A stretch of 64,000 nucleotides of DNA from Clitoria ternatea. Taxonomy: Eukaryota; Streptophyta; Magnoliopsida; Fabales; Fabaceae. Of the stretch, positions 24,117 to 36,559 are shown piece by piece. The stretch is from NCBI GenBank assembly GCA_037962975.1, contig CM075672.1, positions 131,798,001 to 131,862,000 on the forward strand, in the 5' to 3' direction. The notes under the pieces were generated by a model that was given only the letters and a program-made list of their open reading frames with translations, did not search any database and was not told the origin of the DNA. Numbering within the stretch: position 1 is the first letter of the stretch; each line of letters opens with the position of its first letter. A program made the translations under genes and the position numbers.

Positions 24117-27100
24117 TGCAACATCCTTAATTAATTAAAAATAAACCCAAAATGAGGGAAAATTTTTCCCAAAATAAACCTCAAGGCAACCGGCACAGAA
24201 GAAAGAAGAGAAAGGCAAGGGAAAATTAAAACCCATCACAAACAGCTCAGCGAAAGACGTAGCGCTTAAGCGAACCTCAAAACAGCGTCTACCCACTCAA
24301 GCGAGATCTGGCACGCTTGAGCGAGACAACCCAACTCGCTTGGGCGGACAGCCAATCGCTTAAGCAATGTAAACCCAAAAGCCTTCCATCCATTCCACAC
24401 CCGCTGGAACGAATCTCTTATTCACTAGAGCGAACACAGGTACAAAGTAATTCCTCACTCGGATTTGGGACATAGGTTCACTCGGTAAATCATCACACTC
24501 ATACCTCACTCGGGAATTTACACAGCTCCTTATTTCATTCATGTAGGTCATAAGTATAAACCACTCGGGAAATGACTCCCTCAATCCCATCACTCGGGAT
24601 CCAGAACTCTTTCTCACTTGGTATCAGTAAAGTCCCCTTCACCCGGATTATTTCCCCAGTTATACGCTACTCGGAATTACATCACAATGGATCTACTTGG
24701 AAACGTATTACACATTTTTCACTCGGTATACTTGTTCTTCCTCGCTTCGGGAACACATTAACTCTTCACTCCTCGGAAATGATCTGTTAAACTAAGTCTT
24801 CCTCGAGATACTCTAGCCTTCCAGTTCTCGGAGGCATTCACTATGTCTTACTCAGACTGGCATACTTTTTATCCACCCGGATATATTTATAATCTTATTC
24901 ACTCGGAATTGCTTTAGTTTCCCATCAATTGGAAAACTTCACCAAATCGAAATGAGTTTCTCACAGAACCATTTTAAACCTTCAACACTCGGAAACATTC
25001 ACTCGCTAAGCATCACTCGGAATAATCCTAGGCCTTCACTATCTGAAACAGGCTCTCACCACTTAATCCACTCAGAATCCATTGACTTAGTACTGCTCAT
25101 TCAATCATCACATCCTAACCGACTCAAATACACGTTACCAATGTAAAACATATATATATATATAAACATGCACTCGGAATACTAATGACTCAGATTTCTT
25201 ATACATACAAATTTATATTCATTATACAACATTTTTAAGAGCCGGCCAAGGCTTTAACATAACAATATACAATCGGTACAGTATACTCTGTACACTACAG
25301 CAACACAGATACCCATCACTTGGGTTTGGGCCTTATCACCATTCCGAGTCCGACCTGCATATACTGAAAAATGGTGTAGGGATGAGCTTTTACATATAAA
25401 ATGTTAGTTACTGACTCGGATTTAATTCCCAATTCTTAGTTATATGGTAACATCACTCATTCGGATTCATGCAATTCAGTCAGGATTAAGTAATTCACAT
25501 GATTCACAATAACATATACTCACAGTCAAAACATCGCCTCACACTCGGCAAAAGTACCAACGTACATATATTCACCTAGTAGGAATTCACCCCACTTATT
25601 CATGGTTATATTAATCATGCTATTCACAACAGTATTTACACATACAAATATATACACACAATCACATTGAGCTCATCAACAATATAAATATGCACATTCA
25701 TATTCAGTCGGAATTCATTCAGCCATTCAAAGCTATATCAACCATGTCATTCTCAATAACAATGCTCCTACATGCATGCATGCGGATCCGACTTAAACAG
25801 TGATTTCAGTTACAGATTCCTTCCCTGCCTCTCGTCCATTAGCCCTTTCCGCGTGGTACCGGTCTTCCAAAGACGTCTCGAGACTTAACTCTAGCTCCCT
25901 CGGCTACCACGGGCCCTCACGGATCTAGCCAGGAATCTGTAGTTAAAAGTCATCTCATAGGGCTCTTGACTTTCCACGGGTCACCCTTTTCTCATATATG
26001 CAACCTCATGCAATTCACAACAAGCATCCAAGCTTATCAAGTGCGTCTCACGCAGCCATTAAAAGATCACAATCGATTCAACACGGCATTTAGATTCACT
26101 CAGAAATCCACAGTTCCATTACAGCATCACATGCGTTTTGTCATAGTAACTTATAACAAGCAAATCAGGGTAACAATATTACAGTACACCACTCGACATT
26201 CTTAATGAAATCAGCATGCATTTCAACACAACATTCCAAATGGGGAATCAGCGTATCAACTCATATCTCATGCATTCAGAAATTATCATGGCATTCTCAT
26301 TCACATACATTTAGACATAAAACTGCAAACAGAACTCAGCAAGTCACCCCCTTTTTAACTCATGCACTCGAAAATAATGATAACGCACACATGTATTTAC
26401 TCTGCATTCTCATGTTCAACAGCATGCATCTCAGAAATATTAACAAGCACTCAAGGATGGAATCACCACAACACTAGACAAACCACAACCATCCTAGACC
26501 CGGGCGTTGCAAGCACTCCTACTCGAACACAACACATCAATCAACACACTCAGACACAACACAACACATTAAAGCAAAACACCCGGAACCCGTCCATAAA
26601 CCAGGTATTTGACATGCAAAGCGCCCCCTACCTACTGTCGAGGTTCAGAAGCTCTTCGAGTTACAATGTTGACAGATCGTCCCTTCGGTTACTCCTCCTC
26701 CTACAGTCTTCGAACTCAGCGTCGATTCTGGGCCAGAGTTGTCCCTTCCCAAACGGATTCGTTTCTCCCACAGCTCCGAGGCACTTCCCAGTACAGTCTT
26801 CCAACTGGGATACTGGCAGCTTCGAGTGGAAAAAGAAGAGAGGAAGAAGGTGACGGAGAGGAAGAAGGAGACAGGGAGTGAAAACAGGACCGCGTCACTG
26901 TTCCTCCCAGAAAGCTCTCAACTCTCACTCTATTCTTTCCAAACTGGACGACGCGAATGAGAATGAATGGAGGAGAGAAGGACCGAATTCCATATATACC
27001 ACCAGGGGTACATGCGTCTTTTATCTCCAGCCACTTTCACTAATTAACCACTAATCTTTAATCTGAAATTAACCTTAATTCATTCACTAATCTCAGCCAT

Positions 27101-27128
27101 TAATTAAATCAAGGATTGGGATGTTACA
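24117..27128 (-). mobile_element. 5' LTR of minus-strand LTR retrotransposon M
   Basis: On the minus strand it starts tgtaacatccc (27128) and ends aaggatgttgca (24117), directly followed by a Met-type primer site. The length is about 3 kb. The left part (24440-25200) is packed with cactcggaa/actcgg motifs like the Ogre U3. The region 26600-26900 is G/A-rich on the plus strand. Short ORFs here are chance. The LTR interrupts the Y 5' LTR, because the bases that follow (aaaaacataatc) match position 33187 of the Y 3' LTR. The lineage is probably Ty3/gypsy by LTR style, not proven by domains. Confidence 0.8.
26992..26998 (-). promoter_or_regulatory. Possible TATA box of the M LTR
   Basis: The minus-strand reading ggtatatatgg gives a TATA-like run within the first 140 bp of the LTR. 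Weak evidence: motif only. Confidence 0.3.
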
Positions 27129-27244
27129 AAAAACATAATCAAAAAGGGGTCAAAATGAAAGAAGATTCATGATCGGGGTCAAAAACATGAAAAATAATAC
27201 CAGGAGGGCAAAAAGTGTAATTATTTTAAAGAGGAACAGGCTGG

Positions 27245-27480
27245 GAATCGATTCCCCATTACCAAAAATCGATACATGTGCATGAAAAAGCCTAGGAATC
27301 GATTCCTCCTTACTTAGGAATTGATTCATACATTATTGGACACCTGGGAATCAATTCCTCTCTTAATGAATCGATTCATTTGCTTTGAAAAGTCAAAGAA
27401 TCGATTCCTCTCCTACAAGAATTGATTTATGGTGTTTTTGGAAGCTGGGAATCGATTCATTCATTGCAGGAATCGATTCC
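27245..27480. repeat. GAATCGATTC palindrome array in the Y LTR
   Basis: Exact or one-off copies of gaatcgattc occur about ten times in roughly 235 bp, typically as ggaatcgattcc or tgaatcgattca. The same array recurs in the 3' LTR at about 33303-33541. It resembles the array in the X-family LTRs although X is Ty3/gypsy and Y is Ty1/copia. Confidence 0.85.
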
Positions 27481-27683
27481 TACATGAGTAAATGCCTAGG
27501 AAACTGACTCAGAACATGGAAAACACCGCTTCACAATATCAGGAACTACACTGATTCTTTTGAGGAAACCATTACAAATCTCAAGCCAGAAAACAAGCGC
27601 AGCTGGAAACATGGAGGCAGACAAATTTCAAATTGATTGCATAAATTGAGGAACGGGAGTGGAAACCTTGCCTTTGAATTGCC

Positions 27684-27690
27684 TATAAAA
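27684..27690 (+). promoter_or_regulatory. TATA box of the Y 5' LTR
   Basis: tataaaa within gcctataaaagg, followed about 65 bp later by a pyrimidine-rich stretch. The same box occurs three times in the 3' LTR at 345-bp steps. Confidence 0.65.
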
Positions 27691-28657
27691 GGAGAAGAAG
27701 CTAAGGCAGTGAAAACAGACCAACGAAAACAAAAAGCATTCCTCTGTTTCCTTCTTCCTCTCTTCGTTACATTCTCTCTTTATTTATTTCATTGGCAAAT
27801 TAATTCTTAGAGAATTTTTAAGAGAGAAAAATATTTTTGAGTGAGCTTACATTTGCATATCCTCTCTGTGAGAGTTATTATTATTTTGTGAGAGCTTCAA
27901 GTTATATATCTACTCTATTGAGAGAGAAGAATCTTGTAAACCAAACACCAAAATTCTGAGAGTTTTAAGGTTGGGGTTCAACCTTGGTTATTGAGAGATT
28001 GTGAGATTGGGTGGGTTACCCTTTGCTTGTGAGGATTGGGTTCTTGAGTGTGGGACACTAAGAGATACTTGCTCAAAGCTTGTATCTCAAATCTTTAATA
28101 GTGGAATCCTTCAAGTGGGTTGCTTGAAGGCGAGACCTACACCGGGGTGATGGAACTCGTTATATCGGTTTGCAAATTATTTCTTCCCTTAAACTCCTTT
28201 ATTATTGAGTATTTAAATTGCATGCTAAAATATTTATATCTAATTGGTTTGTTAAAATTTGCTTAAATTAAATCCTTGAATTAATTAGTAAAATATTATT
28301 ATTAATAACTTGGCAAATTAATTAGTAAAACATTATTATTAAGAACTTGGCAAATTAATTATGGTTAATTAATTTGTTAGAAATTGTTTAAGTTAAATTT
28401 GTATTGGAATTAATTATTGCATGCCAAGTATTTCAAGAATTGCCTAAACTAATAACTTGCCTTGTTTATCAAAATCAGTTCTTGAATATTGTACCTTCAA
28501 CTCAAAGTATTTTAGTATGATATGTGCTTCATAATTATTATCTCTTTTATATTGCATCATTTGTATATTACTAACCATTTTCAAGGGGATTCGTGCAAAA
28601 ATTTGAAATACTCAATTCAAACCCCCCCTCTTGAGTATTGAGGCCTTGGCTAATAAG

Positions 28658-28669
28658 TGGTATCAGAGC
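28658..28669 (+). other. Y primer-binding site
   Basis: tggtatcagagc, two bases after the LTR end, complementary to the 3' end of initiator Met tRNA. Confidence 0.9.
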
Positions 28670-28710
28670 TTGACTCTTGCCACAAGGCTTAACAGCTATA
28701 GGAGATCAAG

Positions 28711-29909
28711 ATGGCCTTTACCTCTTACGATGGTTTCCGCAAAATGGTACAATAAATAGACCTCCAATCCTCAATGGCAAAGACTATGTTATTTTGAAAG
28801 AAAGGATGAAAATCTTTGTCCAATCCTATGACCTCAAGGTATGTAATGCTATTCAATTTGGTCCTTTCATTCCTAAATACATTGTTGATAATATAGAATG
28901 TATGAAGCCCATGAACTTATGGACTAAGGAAGAAGAAAGAAAGGTACAATTTAATCTAAGAGCTAAAATTCTTATCACATTAGCATTAGAACCTAATGAT
29001 GTTTCTAGAGTTATTACTTGTAACAATGCTAAAGAAATATGGGAAACTCTTGAAACAATTTATGGAAATACTAATGATGATCAAGATGTAAGAATTAGTA
29101 CTCTTTCTAGCAAAAAAGAAGGATTCAAAATAAATCCAAAAGAAGAGACCATGGAATCGAAAGAAGAATTTACCAACCTCTGCCTTATGACAAAGCACTC
29201 CAAAGATGATGAGGTAAGTTCTCTAAATGAATCTAGTGATGATGAAAGTGAAATTGATAAAGATGAGCTGTTAAAAGCTTTTGATGAATTACATGAAAAA
29301 TTTGTTTTATTATCAAAGAAATATGCATACTCAAAACAAACCATTTTGAAACTTGAAAATGAATTGCATGATGTTCACATAGAAAAAGAAAATCTTAGAG
29401 TTCAAAATGATGAGTTAATAGCTTCAAATGTCACTTCTAGGACTTGTAATGGAGATAAGAAATGTATGTTACTTGATAAATGTATGCTTCTTGAAAAAGA
29501 AAATAAAGATCTAAAAGAAACACTTAAGAAGCTTACAAATAGCCAAAAGAATCTAAGTGCACCTCTTGAAAATCAAAAGTATACCCTTGATAGAATGGGA
29601 ATAGGACATGGAAAATTTGAAAAGGAAAAGAAATACAAGAACTCCTTTGCACCCCTTAAGGAAAAATCTATACCTATTCGAAAATGTGCAAACCATGAAA
29701 GAAAGGGTCATACAATATCTAATTGTTTTAAGGGAAGGCACATAGAATATAAAAGGAACCATTACAATCATACTATGACTTATTATTTGGATGCAACATG
29801 TTTCTATTATGGAATATATGGTCATATATCTTCTAATTGCTTTATAAATAAATCTCATCAAAAGTGCATGAGAAAGGTATGGATTCCAAAAACAACTTTG
29901 AAATCCTAA
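28711..29909 (+). pseudogene. Copia-type gag (UBN2-like) of Y with early frameshift and internal deletion
   Basis: The likely start is the ATG at 28711 (MAFTSYDGF), whose frame closes within 15 codons. The open frame that follows uses another phase from about 28750 and has no stop to 29907. It shows the UBN2/retrotran_gag signature PPILNGKDY, then LWTKEEERKVQFNLRAK and AKEIWETLETIYG. From there it jumps to an acidic and coiled-coil stretch (about 29150-29560), so the middle of the gag domain is missing. Two degenerate CCHC knuckles close the protein (CANHERKGHTISNC near 29686 and CFYYGIYGHISSNC near 29811). Fragments after 29910 look like a decayed protease start. The long uninterrupted frame suggests relatively recent constraint or recent copying. 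Confidence 0.8.
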
Positions 29910-32886
29910 ACTAACAAGGACCCAACTCTCAAAGGGTACCATAAAATTTTAAATTTTGTAGGCATACTTTAAATCGGCAATTTCTCATTGACGAATGACC
30001 AAAGAATCAAGATTCACAATCTTCACTCCAAAGAACAAAAGAATAATAAAGATAAGGACGTAGGAATTGTAAAATTCCAAGGTATGATCGAATCCTTACT
30101 CTAGTAGATCAAATATCATGTTGGCTATGTGATTGTATGCTTAATTATTTTGAAGCATCTATGCACTTGACTGATAGTTTATTGAGAATTTTTGAAATGT
30201 CTAAATAATGGTATTCCACACTTGTTCATAATAAATTAATGTAATGAATTCTTAAATGATGCATGAATTTTTGATTTCTTGATGATGTATCAATTATTAA
30301 ACAAAAGATATTTTGTTTAACTAGTAGTATCTAAATGACAAGCATTAGTATCAAATTGACAAGTGACTTCTTTTAACAAAATGGTATCAATTGAATTAGT
30401 AAGAGAGAGAAATCACGGGGACATAATCTTGATTATATACTTGTTATTACTGCCACTATGCTTTGATAATAAATACATATATTGCGTGTACAAGTGGTAT
30501 CTATGAATTGATAATTTATGCATAATTTGTTTTAACAAGTGGTATGTCATATAATCTTCCTAACAAGCAAGTATCTTTTCATAACAAGAGGCATTGAACT
30601 TCATAACAAGAAAATGTTATGACAAATTTTATAGTTGCTTTAAGTTAGGACTATGTTATGCTTCTATGACTTATCCCTATGTTTCAAAAAAAATGTCTAT
30701 CTTAGGCAAAATGTTTTTATGCAATTATATGTTGTTTTTGATAATGCCTAAAAGAAAGTATGTATGCTCTATGTATGTTATTGCCTAGACTTTAATTTCA
30801 TGACTAGTAACATCATAGGTATAAACAAAAGAGATTAATGTCAAATGTCTATGCATCATGAGACAATGCATGAAATGCTACATGACATGCTAAGTGATAA
30901 TGCATGACATGATCTTCCTTGATACACCATGCTTAAGCAATTAGTATCTATCTTGATTGACATAATAATTCTTATCTGCGTTGTATGTTTAATAATGCAT
31001 GATCTTGACTGTGAAAAGAAATTTAAAAATATGCATCATTGAGTTTGAAAAGAATTATTGAACAAAAGTATCAAGAATAATGTATGCTTGAATGATAACA
31101 ATCTTGTGCTAAATGCTTAAATGTTAATAATTGATATCAAGAGCTTAAATTGGCAAATCCATCAAGTGGTATCATACATAGCATCAAGATAACAAGTGAT
31201 ATGACATATATGTTATAGCAAATTGATTATAATGAGTATATGACTTGCATTATAATTACACCTTAACCATGATATGATTGTGACTTATCTTTAAGTGTTG
31301 TAAATGATTTATGCCAAATGTATTGTCTTGTATAATCACATACTTTTTGTGCCCTAGGAAAATGCTTGATTAGACCTATATGTGACATCATAGGCACAAG
31401 TTAAGAAGATAATATTTGAGATAAAAAGGTCATATGAAAAAGCATAGATATATTAGCATATGTTATAATACAAATGCATGAGTAAGCCAACAAGCTGTAT
31501 TAATCATTCCACTGTTGCTCTGATACCTAGATATAAGTATACATTATTGAAAAATCTTCTATGATTACTGCTCTGATACCTAGAAATGGATCAAGCAATA
31601 TTAATTAAATGATTAATAAGTGAATTTTTATATGCAAGAGGTATATAACCTTTGAGTGGTATCTATTTATATTGTGGTATATATTGTTTCAACAAGTGGT
31701 ATCTATTAAGAAGGATAAATGCTTAAAAAGTAAACAAATGGTATCAAACTTGATTAAATTGTTATAATTAGTTTCACACGTTAATAAGTGGTACATTTTT
31801 ACAAGTAATATCAATTACAGTAGTAAGGGGGAGCATACACATGAATAATTATCTTTGATTTCACTTCTCTGTGATTATGTTTATGGCACTTATGTTTATA
31901 ATCTTGTTTCTACTCTTCTATGTGCTTACTTGGAAGAATATCCTTGTGTATTTGATAATGCCAAAAAGGAGAAGATTATGTGCTTATTTGAAATGATTAT
32001 GTGCCTACCATAATTGAGAAAATTACTTATTTATATTTTAACTTATTAACAAATATGCTAGTAATGATAACAATCAAGAGAACTACATGTGTGCTTAATT
32101 GAAAAAAATCATGTGATGCTTACCATACTTAAAAAGTGATATTAATTACATGATTAAAAATTAGTTAGCAAATCAATTGCATGCTTAAGGGAGAATATTA
32201 TCTTGCATGATATGATATGATCCTATTAACAAGTGGTATTTCCTTTAAATTATGACTACGTTTGATCTTATAATATATAATCACATAACAAGTGGTATCA
32301 ACTGCATCTATTACATTAATTAGGGGGAGAAATACCAAATGCAAGATTGTCATTGATTTCTCTTTTTGTGGTTATGATTTTCATTAATATTAGTTTATGG
32401 CACTTATCTCTACTCTGAATTCTACTATGCTTATTATTGTTTGTTTTTGATGATGCCAAAAGGGGAGAGAATTATGTGCCTACTTGATTAAGAGAATTAT
32501 ATACTTACTTGATAAATGAATTATTTGGTTGATTATTGACTCTAGATATTAACATGTAGTATGCAATAAAATGGTATAACATTAATCAAATCCACAATTT
32601 GTATCTATTACATGAGTAATGGGGAGAATTACTCTAAAAATCAAAAGCAGTAATTGGTATCTAAATGCATCAGTAAGGGGAGCTGTTTGTTTGTCAAAAT
32701 CATGAGCTATAACTGTTATAAAACTAACGCCCCAAGAGATGAACATTTGTTGTCATCATCAAAAAGGGGGAGAATATGTTTATCTATTGAAACAGGTTTT
32801 GATAATGACAAACATAGTCTCAAGCAAGAAAAATGCATCAGCAATGGATATGTAACATTAGCTGTCAACATCAAAAAGGGGGATAA
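29910..32886 (+). other. Y interior without pol: degenerate repeats resembling primer-site and polypurine motifs
   Basis: No RT, RNase H or integrase is seen. Recurrent phrases include aacaagtggtatc (for example 30535, 31692, 32228, 32287), two inverted tgctctgatacct at about 31515 and 31567, and purine runs of the type aaaggggga(g) (31830, 32320, 32453, 32617, 32677, 32761, 32873), often preceded by ttgataatgcc. The region therefore looks like repeated, decayed copies of a several-hundred-bp unit carrying both motif types. Multiple polypurine tracts upstream of the 3' LTR are a known Sirevirus trait. Confidence 0.65.
32873..32883 (+). other. Y polypurine tract (proximal copy)
   Basis: aaaaagggggata ends just before the proposed LTR start tgtaattgg at 32887. 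A second tract (32761-32772) precedes a related partial LTR-like start about 110 bp upstream. Confidence 0.65.
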
Positions 32887-35398
32887 TGTAATTGGATAAG
32901 ATTTTGATAATGACAAGCATGTTAATAAAGAAAATGTACAAACATGAATAATACACATGGTTAAGGATTAAATGTGTTTATGAATTGAAGAACAACAAAG
33001 GGAAATTGTGGTTAACAAAGATGACAAAAACTATGCTCCAAGAACAAGGATTTTGTACAAAGCAATTAATGAAAAATCAGAAGCATGAAGATCAAGCTAA
33101 TACGGGTCAAGAAATCAAGCAATTTATTGTTCTAAATCCAAAGAAACAAGAAATGATAATGAGGATCAAAAAGAGGAAGAATCATGAAAAACATAATCAG
33201 AAAAGGGGTCAAAATACAAGAAGATTCATGATCGGGGTCAAAAACATGAAAAATAATACCAGGAGGGCCAAAACGCAATTATTTTAAAGAGGAACAAGCT
33301 GGGAATCGATTCCCTATTACCAGGAATGGATTCATGTGTGTGAAAAAGCCTAGGAATCGATTCCTTCTTACTTAGGAATCGATTCATGCATTATTGGACA
33401 CCTGGGAATCAATTCCTCTCTTAATGAATTGATTCATTTGCTTTGAAAAGTCAAAGAATCGATTCCTCTCCTACAAGAATTGATTTATGGTGTTTATGGA
33501 AGCTGGGAATCGATTCATTCATTGCAGGAATCGATTCCTACATGAGTAAATGCCTAGGAAACTGACTCAGAACATGGAAAACACCGCTTCACAATATCAG
33601 GAACTACACTGATTTTTTCGAGGAAACCATTACAAATCTCAAGCCAGAAAACAAGCGCAGCTGGAAACATAGAGGCAGACAAATTTCAAATTGATTGCAT
33701 AAATTGAGGAACGGGAGTGGAAACCTTGCCTTTGAATTACCTATAAAAGGAGAAGAAGCTAAGGCAGTGAAAACAAACCAACGAAAACAGAAAGCATTCC
33801 TCTGTTTCCTTCTACCTCTCTTTGTTACATTCTCTCTTTTATTTATTTCATTGGCAAATTAATTCTTAGAGAATTTTTAAGGGAGAAAAATATTTTTGAG
33901 TGAGCTTACATTTGGAACATGGAAAACACCGCTTCACAATATCAGGAACTACACTGATTCTTTCGAGGAAACCATTACAAATCTCAAGCCAGAAAACAAG
34001 CGCAGCTGGAAACATGGAGGCAGACAAATTTCAAATTGATTGCATAAATTGAGGAACGGGAGTGGAAACCTTGCCTTTGAATTGCCTATAAAAGGAGAAG
34101 AAGCTAAGACAGTGAAAACAAACCAACGAAAACAGAAAGCATTCCTCTGTTTCCTTCTACCTCTCTTTGTTACATTCTCTCTTTTATTTATTTCATTGGC
34201 AAATTAATTCTTAGAGAATTTTTAAGGGAGAAAAATATTTTTGAGTGAGCTTACATTTGGAACATGGAAAACACCGCTTCATAATATCAGGAACTACACT
34301 GATTCTTTCGAGGAAACCATTACAAATCTCAAGCCAGAAAACAAGCGCAGCTGGAAACATGGAGGCAGACAAATTTCAAATTGATTGCATAAATTGAGGA
34401 ACGGGAGTGGAAACCTTGCCTTTGAATTGCCTATAAAAGGAGAAGAAGCTAAGGCAGTGAAAACAAACCAACGAAAACAGAAAGCATTCCTCTGTTTCCT
34501 TCTACCTCTCTTTGTTACATTCTCTCTTTTATTTATTTCATTGGCAAATTAATTCTTAGAGAATTTTTATGGGAGAAAAATATTTTTAAGTGAGCTTACA
34601 TTTGCATATCCTCTCTGTGAGAGTTATTATTATTTTGTGAGCACTTCAAGTTGTATATCTACTCTATTGAGAGAGAAAAATCTTGTAAACCAAACACAAA
34701 ATTCTGAGAGTTTTAAGGTTGGGGTTCAACCTTGGTTATTGAGAGATTGTGAGATTGGGTGGGTTGCCCTTTGCTTGTGAGGATTGGGTTCTTGAGTGTG
34801 GGACACTAGGAGACAATTGCTCAAAGCTTGTATCTCAAATCTTTAATAATGGAATCCTTCAAGTGGGTTGCTTGAAGGCGAGACGTACACCGGGGTGGTG
34901 GAACTCGTTATATCGGTTTGCAAATTCTCTCTTCCCTTAAACTCCTTTATTATTGAGTATTTAAATTACATGCTAAAATATTTATATCTAATTGGTTTGT
35001 TAAAATTTTAAATTAAATCCTTGAATTAATTAGTAAAATATTATTATTAATAACTTAGCAAATTAATTAGTAAAACATTATTATTAATAACTTGGAAAAT
35101 TAATTATGCTTAATTAATTTGTTAGAAATTGTTTAAGTTAAATTTGTTTTGGAATTAATTATTGCATGCCAAGTATTTCAAGAATTTCCTAAACTAATAA
35201 CTTGCCTTGTTTATCAAAATTAATTCTTGAATATTGTACCTTCAACTCAAAGTATTTTAGTATGATATGTGCTTCATAATTATTATGTCTTTTATATTGC
35301 ATTATTTATATATTACTAACCATTTTTAAGGGGATTCCACGCAAAATTTTGAAATACTCAATTCACTCCCCTCTTGAGTATTGAGGCCTTGGCTAACA
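32887..35398 (+). repeat. Y 3' LTR
   Basis: It starts tgtaattgg and ends ccttggctaaca, and contains the GAATCGATTC field (33303-33541) and a threefold 345-bp duplication. The following acgac (35399-35403) would be one copy of the target duplication; the other is not in the window. Confidence 0.85.
33570..34604 (+). repeat. Threefold tandem 345-bp unit carrying the LTR promoter
   Basis: Units start with gaacatggaaaacaccgc at 33570, 33915 and 34260, an exact 345-bp period. Each holds one ctataaaagg box (33741, 34086, 34431) and the downstream pyrimidine-rich leader. The 5' LTR has a single unit (27515-27860). Unit copies are almost identical, so the duplication is recent relative to the element. 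Confidence 0.95.
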
Positions 35399-36559
35399 AC
35401 GACTACACCAGATTAACATGGGTATACTTCCTAGCCCACAAGGAAGGGTCTGTGAAAGTATTTAAAATCTTTTGCAAGAAAGTTTAGAATGAGAGAGGAT
35501 GCTGTATAGGTACAATAAGAAGTGATCATGGCAGAGAATTTGAAAATTAAATCTTTAAAAAATTCTGCAATGAGTCTGGAATAAATCAGAGTTTTTTCTC
35601 ACTAAGAACTCCATAATAAAATGGAGTTGTGGAAAGGAAAAATAGATCTCTGTAGGAAATGGCCAGAACCATGCTTTGTGAAAATGATCTTCCAAAATAT
35701 TTCTGGGCAGAAGCTGTGAGTACTTCTTGTTATATTCAAAATAGTTTTTATTAGACCAATACTGAATAAGACTCCCTATGAATTATGGAAAGGTAGGAAA
35801 CCTAACATCTCATATTTTCATCCTTTTGGATACACCTGTTATATTCTGAATACCAAGGATTATCTCAGAAAATTTGATTCAAAATATGACAAAGGTATAT
35901 TCATAGGATACTCTATCATATCAAAATCTTATAGAGTATTCAATACTCAAACTCAAACCATAGAAGAATTTATGCATGTAAGATTTGATGACCTTCAAAA
36001 GATTGATAGAAGACTGGCAGATCTAGATACTGATGATGTATGGATACAACAAGAAGAAGAGCAATCAACTAAAAATGCTCAAGCGAAGTCAACAAATCTC
36101 GAAAGGTCTGAATAAGATCAACTGCTTGAACTTGAAAAACCAAAAGATTGGAAATTCAAAGTCCATTATCCTTTAGACCTTATCATTGGAGATCAAGCTG
36201 CTGGAGTAAGAACCAGATCCAGTCTTCATAATCAATCAACAATTGCTCTTATTTCAGAAGTAGAGCTGAAAAATATTCAGGATGCACTGAATGATACAGA
36301 TTAAATTCTTGCTATGCAAGAGGAACTAAACCAACTCGAAAGAAGAAAGTATGAACACTTGTTCCCAAACCCAAAGATAAAGGTATAATTGGTACTAAAT
36401 GGGTATTCAGAAACAAGTTAGATGAAAATGGAAAGGTATTTCAAAACAAAGAAAGATTGGTTGCTCAAGGATATAATCAACAAGAAGGTATAAATTTCAC
36501 TGAAACCTTTGCTCCTGTAGCCAGACATGAGGCTATCAAGATACTTCTTGCATTTGCAG
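35399..36559 (+). pseudogene. Sirevirus S pol, left fragment: integrase core and start of RT
   Basis: After Y, the sequence reads a copia integrase core: RLTWVYFLAHKEGSVKVF, then SDHGREFEN (second D), then NGVVERKNRSL (catalytic E). Several stops and frame changes follow. RT begins near 36360 with IIGTKWVFRNKLDENGKV and LVAQGYNQQEGINFTETFAPVARHEAIK, and stops at the X insertion (36559). The first part of the integrase and all of gag and protease would lie on the far side of Y and M, outside the window. It is Ty1/copia by the order integrase then RT; Sirevirus by the downstream env-like region. Multiple stops make it non-functional. Confidence 0.88.
36555..36559. repeat. X target-site duplication, left copy (tgcag)
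   Basis: Identical to 50901-50905, and the copia RT reading continues across the pair. Confidence 0.9.

Larger units (their letters stand above)
27129..28655 (+). repeat. Y 5' LTR (missing its first about 300 bp)
   Basis: It matches 33187-33914 plus 34605-35398 of the 3' LTR, with a single copy of the promoter unit that is present three times there. It ends ccttggctaata; the terminal CA has become TA. It contains the GAATCGATTC field (27245-27480). Confidence 0.85.
27129..35398 (+). mobile_element. Non-autonomous Sirevirus-like element Y (gag only), 5' LTR truncated
   Basis: The two direct LTR copies (27129-28655 and 32887-35398) flank a Met-type primer site, a copia-type gag ORF and about 3 kb without pol. 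The 5' LTR lacks the first 300 bp seen in the 3' LTR because M is inserted there. The right edge abuts the integrase of S at acgactacacc, so Y was inserted in S. Gag-only elements that keep a long open gag frame are known as a non-autonomous class. They would depend on a partner for RT and integrase. Confidence 0.85.

Noticed and set aside
26605..26960. Overlapping ORFs (70-163 codons) on both strands near the start of the M LTR
   Set aside because: They overlap each other in several frames inside an LTR, have no domain and a biased purine-rich composition.
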